Assembly (NCBI RefSeq): GCF_024868665.1
Contig: NC_079891.1
Span: forward strand, 34,599,060 to 34,663,059
Direction of reading: 5' to 3'
From: Triplophysa rosa
Taxonomy: Eukaryota > Chordata > Actinopteri > Cypriniformes > Nemacheilidae
Length of the DNA stretch: 64,000 nucleotides
In this document: in pieces, positions 1 to 21,400 of the stretch
How positions within the stretch are numbered: the first letter of the stretch is position 1
Layout of the letters: every line of letters starts with the position of its first letter
The notes under the pieces: model-generated
What the model saw: only the letters and a program-made list of their open reading frames with translations
Databases searched by the model: none
What the model was told of the DNA's origin: nothing
Made by a program: the position numbers and the translations under genes

Positions 1-268
1 GCACTTCCGTCCTGTATAGTGACTATTCATCTTAAATAACGTATGTTAGACAGCTTGGGCGGAGCATCCGTTAAGTCCTCCCCTTCAACTGTCAGTCTGC
101 TGCCAGTTCCATTTTAAAATGCAACGGTTATTTTTATACATCCAATCAAATCGCAGATAAAAAACAAGCCACGCCCACATTTTTCTCATTCGAAATTTCA
201 TTTCGCTAGGAAATGCGTCAGAATACGGAAGTAAGCACGATCGCAACTTCCGGTTCACGGGGACTTTG
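1..268 (-). mobile_element. MITE-like repeat, truncated by window edge
   Basis: About 260 bases match, in inverted orientation, the repeat at 6257-6652. Shared blocks include the GGGCGGAGCATCCGTTAA region, the CCTCCCCTTCAACTGTCAG region and the terminal block CTTCCGGTTCACGGGGACTT. The outer end, seen here at 268, reads CGGGGACTTT. The other end lies before the window. No ORF is supported. It is probably a non-autonomous DNA transposon, lying upstream of or in an early intron of susd1. Confidence 0.6.
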
Positions 269-1042
269 AAACATATATGATATGTAGGCTACATGTAAAT
301 AATATGTCTCAGGTCACGTGTTGACAACTCAACCAATAGAATTAAACAGATGTCATATTACATCATCATAGCTCTATGATACATATTTTACTTTTATCGT
401 AATGTAATATTTAGTTTAAACCCGAATAAGTTTGGAAAACTCAAATAATTTGAGGTAATCAGTTACATCAAATCTCTTGAGGTATGATGTTCCCAATTTT
501 AAGTAAGCAGAACTATTACGTTTTGAGTTTGTTATACTGTTGTTATTTCCTTTTAATTTTGCTCATTTTGTAAGGTAACTTTTTATTTACAGTTAAATAA
601 AAGAAAGGTCTTAAGACAACCTTAACATGTCAGCTGCATCAAAAATGATCCAACAGCCTTCACAAAGAGTGATGCAACTCACACGACTGCAATTGCACCT
701 CCCACAACCAGTCAAAATACAACAAACTCTTCTAAATATCCAAGATAATTGAACATTCATCATTAACAAGGCTTTTTCCTTTCTAAAAACTCATAAAATA
801 ACACTTAATTTCAAAATGTACTCTCCTAATGCAGTCTCACGCAAGCAAGCTGGGAACTGAAATTCATTCTCAACAAATCGTCTTGAATTAACTTGTTGAA
901 ATTAAGTTAAACTAACTCAAAAGTAAGAATTAGTTACGGGAAATCAAAACATTTAAGTTAGGACAATTTTTATATAAATTAAAGTTTACACTACTTTAAC
1001 TGTTTGATTTCTTTGAACATTCGGGTTTACAGTTTATATCTT
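269..1042. other. No gene seen; AT-rich, probably susd1 intron
   Basis: This stretch is AT-rich and I see no exon with splice sites in it. 840-1010 holds degenerate AAGTTAA/AACTCAA motifs similar to those at 25350-25990, suggesting an eroded transposon. The first susd1 exon, with signal peptide and start codon, was not found here or between 1616 and 1677. It is therefore most likely upstream of the window. Confidence 0.4.
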
Positions 1043-1615
1043 TATGTGACCCTGGACCACAAAACCAGTCATACGTCGGATGGGTATATTTGTAGCAATA
1101 GCCAACAAAACATTGAATGGGTCAAAATAATATATATTTCTTTTATGCCAATAATCTTTAGGATATTAAGTAAAGATCATGTTACAAGAAGATATTTTGT
1201 ATATTTCCTACCCTAAATGTATAAAAACCTCAGCCAAATTGCTACCAAAAATGGCCAGAAACACAAACTTCATTCACTGCGGCAGCTCTTTGAGAATTAC
1301 ACACTCACGTTTGACATCTATTGTATGTAAAGTTTAGAACTTCAGCTTTCAGGTTCATCTACTCTCCACAAAATAGCGGTAAGCCCACAGAGAGCGTTAA
1401 AACAAACCTGTTTCTTCTTAGCATCGGCCTGCAACACAGCCTCTGATGAACGACTTCAAAGGCCATTTTCTCAGAATCCATAGTTTCAAATAGTTGTATC
1501 TCGGCCAAATATTGTCCTATATCCTAACCAACCATACATCAGTGGAAAGCTTACTTATTCACCTTTCAGGCGATGTATAAAACTCAAAAAAGTTTTGTGG
1601 TCCAGGGTCACATAT
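1043..1615. mobile_element. DNA transposon-like element with TGTGACCCTGG ends
   Basis: The ends are inverted: the left begins TATGTGACCCTGGACCACAA and the right ends TTGTGGTCCAGGGTCACATA. A second, shorter copy with the same ends is at 49982-50424. The inside has no supported coding sequence, so this is a non-autonomous element. It sits immediately upstream of the first visible susd1 exon. Confidence 0.7.
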
Positions 1616-1677
1616 TTACAATGATGCACATCTTAAAACAATTCCATCCCTGTTTCTGCTTCATGCCTCATTTACAG

Positions 1678-10964
<9,287 letters not shown>

Positions 10965-11010
10965 TCCAGTCCCAGACTTTATGTCAACTGTGTTGTTTTG
11001 AAATAAAGCA
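10965..11010 (+). terminator. susd1: susd1 3'UTR end with AATAAA poly(A) signal
   Basis: An AATAAA hexamer at 11002-11007 lies 38 bases after the susd1 stop codon and is followed by a T/G-rich stretch. It is the likely cleavage and polyadenylation signal, giving a very short 3'UTR. Confidence 0.6.
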
Positions 11011-12443
11011 GATATTTTGTAATACTGTTGAGTATGATGTTTGATGTTATTGTGTCATCAGAACCAACCTATAACAGAGGTCCAAATGAAAGCCAGAACG
11101 ATGCAAAGACATTGAATTTGTGTTAAGGAAACAACTCTAAGTAAAATTTGAGTCACAAATAAATAGAGAAAATAAATAGCTGGAAATAAGTATTCTGTTT
11201 TTGATTTAAGAAAATACTTTCAAAAAGTATTAATTATGTAAAACTTGTGTCTTTAGACACAAACGCATAAATACATATAAACGAAGAGAAGATGATATCG
11301 GATTGCCTGAGGTATTAAACATTACTGTAATGCAGATAAATAGCTGAGCACATCACATACAATCATTAGAACGGAAGTTTGTTTGAAATACGGTTGCAAT
11401 TTCAGTTGTTCACCATTAGAGGGAACCAGAGGCTCAATTAAAAGCTCAGTGGTAATGAAAAATCACGTTGATCATTTTTAGTAGTGTTTCATAAAACGCC
11501 TTTAACAAAAAAAACTCAACATTCCTACCACATTTTATGTCACAATACCATTGTTACTGTAAAAGAACACTAAAGTAATATGGGAATATGCCCATTTTAA
11601 ATTATTTTCACCTTAATGTATTTTTTATGAAGGCAGTAGTGAGTCATAAATTACCACAGTTTATTTTGAACAGAATGGTGGGTGTAATAATTGTGGAATA
11701 TTGATGAAAAAAATTGTTACCAAGGTTCTTTTTTATTTCGGTGGACCGTTAATAGAGAGAAATAATCTCTTGTGAACTTTAACAATTAGTGACAGTATAA
11801 TCCATACGTTTTTTACCGTACCTGACCGAAGGGCGTGGTCTGGTGCTCCGTCCTGTCAATCAACTAGCGAAAACGTGTTGTGGTTTCTTTCTTTTTAAAT
11901 AATTTATTATCCTCATGTTTGTGAATCATTTCTCAAATATTATCAAAATGTATTTTCTCATGTCTTTGTATTTTCTTCGGGGTTTTTATTCATCCTTCCT
12001 GTCAATCACTCGATGACATCATGTTGTAGGCGGGGTGCGCGGCTCCTTTTAGTCAAACAAGGCGTGGTTTAACGCCTAGATCGTCAGTGTCGCCTCAGAA
12101 AGGTTTTAATGTAAATTGATTTACCAGTCAAGACGACTTTTACTTATACAGTCGACGTTATTAAGTGTATGATACACCATTGATTACATCAAAACCATCC
12201 GTTTGCCATCAACGCCGTCAAAGATCGATATTTCACGTGAACGTGAATTGGTTTCAGTATGAATATTAATATTAATGCATTGTCTTATACCTGTGGTAAA
12301 AATCGACGAAGCAGACGTTTCAAAACCATCAGGTTTAAGGGTATTGATTATATATCTGAGGTGCGTTCCTACACACACATTTGTTCTACAAATCAGTTTA
12401 ACTTGTGTCGGTGAGTTTTTAGACAGTTTTCGATCTGCTTCAG
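11011..12443. promoter_or_regulatory. Intergenic; probable shoc1 promoter region
   Basis: No gene was found between susd1 and shoc1. Most of it is AT-rich. Bases 11820-12090 are richer in CG and contain GGGCGTGGTC, GGCGGGGTGCG and GGCGTGG boxes plus TGACATCA-like sequence, as in a TATA-less promoter. An upstream non-coding or short coding first exon of shoc1 may lie here but cannot be placed from sequence alone. Confidence 0.35.
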
Positions 12444-15400
12444 GCCTCGGCCAGACGGCGGCTGATGAGGAACCTATTAGAACTTCCGGTTCCGCTCCAG
12501 CTGCTCAGTAACATGTTTCCTCACAACGGACAGCTGCAGGACAGCGCGTACAGAACGCCATGGAGTCAGTGTGCCACTATTTCTATTTTAAAACGAGTGT
12601 GTGTGTGTGTGTACGGTGTAGTGTGATCAAAACATCTGTAAACAGTTGTTTTCTGCTAATAGCAGCAATACAAATTCTGATGGTTTCCATTACACACATC
12701 ATCATGAGCCATCAGCTGTTTACCATTTAAACCAGTACAAAATTCCCTATTCCAGTAGGATATAATTGTGTTGTATTATATCCTTACATTTCATTGTTGT
12801 AAAAATATCCAGTACATTTTGATGGTTGATTTTGGTTCCCATCTGCCACATAAGATCCAACCAATTTATGTTGTAAAATAAAAAAACACATCATTTCCGA
12901 AAAAGTGTAAATGATAATATCTCTGTCGCTGTTTACGCCTTGAACTTTTTTGGTTCGCATCAGTTGTTTTAATTTTGACTTTAGTTTATCGTATTTTGAA
13001 TGACCTTTTATTTGTATGTTTTTAGATGTTCATTTAAGTTAAACGTTTAGCCATTTTGTTGTGTGCTTTTGTCATTTTATTATTTATTTGTATGTATCGG
13101 TTTAGGTTTAATTTGTATTCATTTAAGTTTTCGTTTTTATTTATTTCCAGTTAATAGCATTAACCTTATAAGCCTTAAACTTTTTTGAGATTATTGCTAA
13201 GACTACATTTCTCATTTTCATGTAAGAAAAGTTTTTTATTAGTTAATGATAAAATGCCTGGTTTGCATACTGTGGTATTGAGAATCATCTAATGTCACTG
13301 ATGACAGGTAATAAAATCTTAACAAGTAAACTACCTGTGACTGGATCTCTTATGGAAGACTTAAAGGAATGCACACGGTTTGGTGACTGCTTGGAAAGGT
13401 TTGAACTCTTTACAAAAGTTTTTCATTAATATTATTCATCTCTATTTATAAATGTGCTTTGGTATTTGTGTAAGCAGATTTAATGTCCATGCACATTAAA
13501 TCAGTTGTGATTTATTGCCGATTCTTCATGTGGGGTTGTTTTGTGTTTAGATTGAGTATTTTCCAGGTGCGGACCGGACGTGGACCGGCTGAAGTGGTTC
13601 CCAGTTCTAACCCCGGCTCTCAGTGCAGTATTAGCGCTACAGAAGCCCTCTGGCATTTAGAGGACGTTGAGAGCAGTGAAAACACATCGCCCTGGGAAGA
13701 GAGTTTTACTCCAGGCACACTCGATGACCCACGCTTCAGTTATGATGGTGGGAACCAGAGAACATTTTAATATGATTTTTGTGTCATTTCATTTTTAATA
13801 CGCAAACATTAGTTCCCTTGAACGTGGTAATGTTGTTTCAACCCATTTGTATTTTTCATCCTCATGCAACTCGAGTACGTACCATAAGGATATTTATTCT
13901 TCGTTTGTTCAGATCTCACTCTGCCAGAGGAAGTGATATTCACCGACCGTCTGACATTCAAAAACCACCTGCCTTCAGTTCACACAATGCTGCAGAGGCT
14001 AAAGCTCATGACCGTGTCGGATCCTTTTCTTCATTCATCAGCGATGCTCCCGGACGATGTCATTTTTAGGTACAAAATATCGTTTCTTTCCGCATTTTGA
14101 ATTGTCACCCAATTAAGCCGTGCCGAGATGTGTGAACATTACGGTTAACGCCATCGCACTAATCGCAGTGAAATGAATCTTAATGGCCACAAAGGTAGGA
14201 AATGTTCATTTTGGTTAAGTTGTCATTTATTTCTCGTAGGCACTGTGCCTCATACACTGCAGTTTCAGACATAGTTTCTGATGTCACAGAAAACCTGACA
14301 GAGGTGTTCAAAAAGGAGGCGGTGCTGAATGTGAGGAGGTGATCTAAACATGTTCTCCTTCACAGATTATAAACCGCTCTTGGTATTTTAAAAGCCAGTT
14401 TCCTCCCAACAGTCACTCATGTTAGCCGTAGAAGTCCATATGGAATCTGTCCGGAGGCATGAGACCAGTTTCTCATTGGGAAAGCTGCAAGATCTTCTAA
14501 ATCTAACTCCAGAATCAATGGAAGACAAAAACCCCTGTGCAGACCTTCACATGGAAGGTGAAAATGAACATTTACATAACCAAATATATAATCAACATTA
14601 CTTTTAAGGACCAGCAAAGGAAGGGTAACATTTTAACGTACAGTAAATGTCCTGTAATAATAGTCACATCTGCTGATAAACACAAGACTGAGTTAGAGGT
14701 TCTGCAAACTGAAGAAAGCAGCTCTTGGGACTCCATCTGGGAGCCAAAGTCGCCAGGTAGATGAATGACCAATTCTCATTCAGTCACAGTTAATAAGCAC
14801 TTACAGATGTATTTTTAAGATGTGATGCGTTCCAGGTGCTTTGAGGTTACACACTGAAATGGAGTTAGATCTGCCTCTCTCACCGTGTAATGACACGCCA
14901 CCAGACCTGCTTCTGCCCGACGGGCCGCTGTCACCTGAGCAGCTGTCACCTGTTTATAAACAGTATGTTTCTTGCTTTGTTCCTTTAATTAACTTTGAAT
15001 TGTTGTCTTATCTTTTAAAGCCGTTGGTCACCCCCTATGAGGACTTCATCATTGACGGCAAACCTTGTGAACTGTTCTTTCAGATCGTAGAAACACTACT
15101 GAAGATATACAATATTTTGTTTTTCCTAGACATTTCATGTCAGACAGTGATTTTGAAAATAGGGAGAAATCTGTTTGGATGGCAGAGAAACATCGCGAGT
15201 GCGTGGTTGGATTTTTTCTAGCTGGTAAGCACAAGAGGTTTATCACGGTATATGCTTCAGTTTCGGTTCACAAACTAAACATTCTGTCCATTTCCGGCTC
15301 GACTTAAATTCATGCTGATGGTCTAATCTATTCGCAAATGTGTTGTGAGTACAGAACCCCAGATGTCCAAGCCTTCGGTTCACACTCAGACACTCTCGGA

Positions 15401-18400
15401 CCTTCTCATGCTCCTGAAGGTGAAGAGTGAACATGTCGAGAATATGGACCAGCCTCACCTCACTGACACCAGAGCGATGCTTCCCAAGAACTTCGCAGAT
15501 CTGTCTGTCTATACTGAGAACGTCCAGACCGCCGATATTGAGACACACCAGATTGACAAATTCTCCCCACTGTCCATTGTGCAAATAGATGGTGAGATCT
15601 GCGGCCTTGAAGAACTTTGCACTTGCGCTTCTATAATACAAAGCATTTTTCTCACATTAATGTAATATGTTTTTACAGAGATGCTGTTTGCTGCAGGTTT
15701 TGCTGGTAAGTCGTTCGTTTTTATAATATTTCAATGTATCATTTACAAGCTTAGTGCTGAATTTATCATATCTGAGTTATGTATCATTAATGTTTGTCCC
15801 CCTGTCACCTCAAGACCGTCCCGCTGTAGTCCCCCCGGCCCAGAGTAACCATCCAGAGACACACGAGGACGAAGAGAAGACCGTCAAGTTATTAAGAATG
15901 GAGCAAACTAGAGAAATCAACTGTAAAACAGCACAAACAGCGCAGCGCGTGTCAAACTCGACATCCTTTAAACATAAAGCACCGGAAAGATGCCCTGAGA
16001 GAAATAACTCCAGAACGATTTGTCCGTCTGGAGAGCAGCCCGGCTTTTCTAAAGAGGTGTCTGAATCACCTCCGTCGAAGCACAGAGATGTGAAAGTGAT
16101 GTCAACTGTGCATGAACGTCCCGAACGGTGCGATCAAAACAGAGAAAGAATGACCTGTAGATCATCACAGTTATTAAACAGTTCCAACGGCAGACAGGTT
16201 AATAGTTTACAGGTTAAATCTCACGAGAGCCTGGACCCTTTATCCTTCTTCATGATGTTAAGAACTTCACGGAAAAGTCCAGTCCAAACACCTCGACAGA
16301 GCAGTCCAGCATCTGCAGGTACAGTGAGTTTCATCCGCGACTTTTGTTTTCATGTAAAACTGTTTAAAGCTGCAATCCGTAACTTTTCTCGGTTAAAGTC
16401 AAACAACCTATTTTTAACGATAAAGGCTTGTACACACCGGGATGCTTGTCGCCAGCGTTTCTAGAGATGTTTTTCGTCGTTCATACCCAAGTGGTTTTCG
16501 ATGAGCCGAGTGAACGTGCAAATTCACTTCCTGACATAGATGGCGCTTAATAGATAGCGCACAAGGTGGCGGTGTGCAGCTTTATGCTTCTGATACTCGC
16601 TTGTCACACAGAAGAAGAATTAGGCTGTGTCCGAAATCGCCCACTATACCCTCATTCACTATTCCCCACATTAGTTCACTATTATAGTCCACTTTAAGGA
16701 GCGGGTGAAAATGAGTAAATTCTGACACTCGGTGCACTGGAAATCATCTGCCGAGACGCGGGAATTCATTCAGCGCGAGCATCACGATAGATGGCTAGCA
16801 GCTAGCCGTGAGTGTACATCGGTTGTACACTCGTTGTTATGATGCATCATGGGATTGAATGAGTGCTCTCAATAATGTCCACTATGAATTCGGACGCCAC
16901 TAAAAATGGATGTCCCCTCAAATAGTGCACTATATTAGGGTATAGGGGGCTTTTTCGGACACAGCATTAATCTTGCTTACTTCCTCTTTGTTGTTGGTAT
17001 GTGTGCTCGGCAAGACCGTTTTGTGCTTGAGCGCCACCAAGTCGTGTTTAACTGTAACTTCAGCAGCTCCAGGCACGTGAAAAAAAGCGGCAATCTCATT
17101 GGTCGGCTAGTTTTTAATGCTGCGCGTCAAACCAAAAAAGAGCCTGAGGCTTTTTTAAAAATGACGCTTTTACACCTGCCGTTTTCCGCGTCGGTGTGCA
17201 CACTCACATTGGCGATTCTTAGTCACTAGGCGATAAACATCGGCGATAAACGCGCGATTATCGTCCCGGTGTTGACAAGCCTTAATGATTCAAAAGTTGA
17301 GCTGTCGGGTACAATATTGCGAGAAATAATACGAGACGTCATTAATTAAATATAAATAAATATATTATCAATATAAATAAATACTTAAAGTAACCTGCAA
17401 TGTTAGGTTACGAGTTGCAGTTTTAAGTTGAAAGGAATCGTAACTATAAGTGGAAAAGCAAATTGCGCGTCCGTCCACTGATAATGTGAAAAGCATTATT
17501 TTCTTTAAGAAGAGAATACATACAAAGACATGAAGTTACTTAAAGTGACAAATAATGTTTAAATCTCTTAGAGGTGAACGTGAGACAGATTTTGACAGAA
17601 AACGCATTGCCCGTCCAGAGAGTGAACACAGTAAATCTGGTCTCGAGCGCAGAAACAAATGTGACATCGACTGAGAAAACCTTGACCCGTGAAGAGAGAC
17701 CCATCAACAAAACCATATACGTTCAGACCACAGGTATAATATCCTCAAGATGAGCACGGTTATTTATTCATGACTGTCTTCAGTTAAAGGGATAGTTCAC
17801 CCAAAAATGAAAATTCGGTCATCATTTACTCGCCCTCATGTCATTTCATACCTGTATAAATGAGTTTGTTCCGATGAACACAGAGAAAGATATTTGGAAG
17901 AATGTGAGCAATTTTCAGAACATCATACAGGTTTGAAACAACCTGAGGGTGAGTAAACGATGACAGAATTTTCATTTTTGGGTGAACCTTCCCTTTAAAG
18001 AAAAGATTCTTGTGAATTCTCAGCGATCCAGAGAAGCGCATACAGAGAGCTGAATGTGTTGGCGGTGCCTCGTCTGAGCAGAGCGGTCGAGTCGGGCGTC
18101 ACCGCTTTGAACAACAGAGACTTTGCTACTCTGTCACCCGAACTCATGCGCTTCCTCCTGAAGCAACAAGAGAGAAAACATCACACACAGCAGGGTGAGG
18201 AAAGATCACATACAAACGTCACATTTGGTGTTCACATCTCACAGCGTGTACAGTAAGGAAATGTTTGTGATGCTTCTGTGGCAGGTGCAGACGGTGTGTT
18301 GGATGACATCACTCTGCTGCATGTTCTGGTCACTCTGAAGGAACTTCTGCTCAAATGTGACCTTCACACGGCCGCTGGTAAATACGACCCAGACACTCAC

Positions 18401-21400
18401 CGGTCATAGAAATGTTAAACATTTCTCCTAAAGTCCCTTGAAAGAAATAAAAACAGACACAAATGTGTTTGCGTACAGTTTTAGACATTCAGTATCGTAC
18501 GGGACTACGAGTGTACAGATACAAAACGAGAGAAAGTGAGCCGTGTTTGTCTTTGAGCAGATTACCTGAGTCAGGTGAGGAGCTCCTGTCATCTCAAGTG
18601 TCTGGAGGAGCTGAGGAAGAAGTTTGAGGTGTTGCATTATCTCAGTCTGAAGAGATCAGAGCCCGACCCGAAACTACTGGAGCTTCAGGATCAAATGAGC
18701 ACATGGATGAGCTCCAACATGAACCGCAACAACAGAGTGAGATTCATTCCTATCTGGAAACTACGTTCACTTATCAAAAATCTGACCGAGTGTCATCGAT
18801 AATTAACACACGTGTTAAGCAAAACATTTGACAAAAGAAATTTGATACAGGAAATCTAAATAGGTTTTACATGAAACAATAAATACACTGTTTGAAATGA
18901 ATTTAAAGCATAGCAGATAAAGATCCGTGTGTTTGATCCTCAAATGTTCTTACAAAAATTGTACTTTAAAAGCCAGTGGATATACAGCCGCGGAAAAATT
19001 AAGCGACCATTTTCAAAATTGGTTTTCTTAATTTACTATGTATAGACCCATTTTTTTTGTTTGCAAACAGTGTGACGCGATTCTGTGGGCGGAGCCGAAC
19101 TGGTGGCGGAAAGCATCTAAATTATCGTTCTTAACTAACGTTACATCATTTATTTTGCATTTGTGTGTGATTAACAGTATAGAAAACCTTACCTGAAATA
19201 AAATAAACACAGAGAAACGAGTATTCCGGATGATTTCTTCAGTCCAGCATGTTCGTTTAATAGCTTAAAATGTCATATTCAACGACGGTATTCCATAGGA
19301 AATAACACCATCATTTTTGCCATTCCTATTCTGACACTCAATAACACAAAAACACATTTTTGAAGGAATTGTCTCCTACGTTTCATTCATTGCTGCATTG
19401 TTTCCACTGTTTTTCTGCCACCCGTATGCGCCGCAGCTGCCAGTGACGTAACCGTGACGTCGACTCCAAATTGCTCTATCTGTTGATTTAAAATGGTCAT
19501 TTGATTATTCATGAACGACTAACGAAATTTCTCCCAAATTCCAAATAAAAATATCGATTCTATTTGCATTTATTTGCAGAAAACGAAAACTAGAGAAACG
19601 GGTAAAAATAACATACCGTAAAAGATGCTCCGTATTTGTTCAGATCTCAAAAAATGAAGTTCTTATTCATTTTGTAAGCAAGACAACAGTCACATTTCTA
19701 CATGTATTTAGGAAAAGTTCAAACATCATTTCTTTATGCGATAACCTGGATTTTTATCACAGTTTTCTTGTCACGCTGTCACTCAAATAGAGAGCGATGC
19801 GTTCGCGACACCTTTGGTGCTCCAATATAGAAAAGCTCAGCGAAGATGGAGACACAGAGGACCACAGCATAAATAAATCTAGTAACAGAGTTATTGCAAG
19901 ATATTTTTAGTGTACAGTATATAAACCATAAATCCTTTCTTTTGAGTTCCTGATATGTTTTTTCGTGTGTTCTGTGCGTGTGGGTTGTGTGTCTGTGTTT
20001 TATGCATCTGTGTGCGTGTCTGTATTCTGTGTGTGTTTTTTGTTTTGACAGTTTGTTTATTGTCAATATGTTTCATGTACAGTACAGCTGCCGTGTAACA
20101 ATAAAAAATGGAAGGAGCACTAGTTGAGTTGAGTTAATACCTCCTCGTCTTCCCATGGTTGCTCAGCAACGGCACACGCCAGGAGAGCGTGAGCTCCCAA
20201 ACGCTTTGGAAAAACGTGTTTTAGACGCGAAATGTGAACGGCCCCTTAGAAAAGTTTCCTTTGTTTTGACTTCCTGATAGCGCTCCTGAATGTTTAATGA
20301 CTGAATGTGTGCAGGTTCTAGTTTTGACCGTGAAGCCTGTAAACACAGAAGTGCTCGCAGCTCTCAGACAGGCATCGGGTGAGTTCATTTCTCAAGAAAT
20401 CTTCGTAGAAATGTCCATGCAGATGACTTGATTCTGTGTGTGTTGTTAGGAAACTCTGTGTGCGCAGTAGGCCCCGAGGAAGAGAAGAGCAAAGTCGTCT
20501 GCAGAGACGTGATGAACAGGTGTGTAAATGAGCATGTGGGATGTTTTGGATGCTGGTGTGCCCACCACGGGTGACTTTACCAACAAGACTTCCATCGGTC
20601 AGCAGTTGTAATCATCTCTCCAAGCTCAGTTCTTTCAAATGTTTGTGGCATTAAAGCAGGCGTGTTATTATTATTCAAGTGGCTGTACGTAACGTGCGCT
20701 GCCATGAACGTCCATAGAAGACGACGTATCCGACCTTTCTCTCTTCAGTCTGTCCGGCAGCAGGTGTGTGGTGTTGTGCCGTCAACACATCGGGGCTGAT
20801 TTCCCATGGCGCAGTTTCACTCTGGTGTTTGAGCTTCACTGTGTGGATCACTCGCCCTTCAGCGGTTTGTGTTCGGAGAGAAACATCAAGTACATCTCCT
20901 TCTCCACGGCTGTGCCTGAATTCAGTGAGTCTGCATGATGATACCCAACAATGTGTTCTATACACGTGTGACGTGACTTGTGTCTTCCTGTTGAAATGCC
21001 GCACGATGCCCATCAGAACACAGATTCAATCTTTGTATGATCTCAGTGTGGCATGATATTGCATGTGTTCATCTGTCATTTGAACTATGTATTACTTGGA
21101 ATTTGTCAGAAGACAGCAAATCTGCGTCGTTTCTGGACTCGATTCCGTTTGTGTTGCTCGTCACCGACGGTTTGCTGAAGCGCTCGAGGATTCAGCGCGC
21201 TCTAGAGACCACGTGAGTGGATGATCTCTGTCATTTAGCGTGTGGTTCGTGCATCATTGCAGGTGACATTAGTCGACATCTGGACAGGTATGATATGACT
21301 CTGCTGGAGAGAAAACACCCTCCGTCTGCACAGAAGCTGGGCGGAGACCGTTATGATGTCATCACTGTGGATGAAAACACTGCCGTGTTGATACAGGTGA

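Noticed and set aside
14537..14663. Upstream extension of the shoc1 exon at 14664
   Set aside because: The frame is open from 14537, but only the acceptor at 14662-14663 fits the phase of the preceding exon.
15021..15120. Protein-like frame with [19 protein letters not shown] before shoc1 exon 15130-15224
   Set aside because: Using it as an exon breaks the phase on both sides and would need introns of about 11-17 bases. Joining 14962 directly to 15130 keeps the frame with good splice sites.
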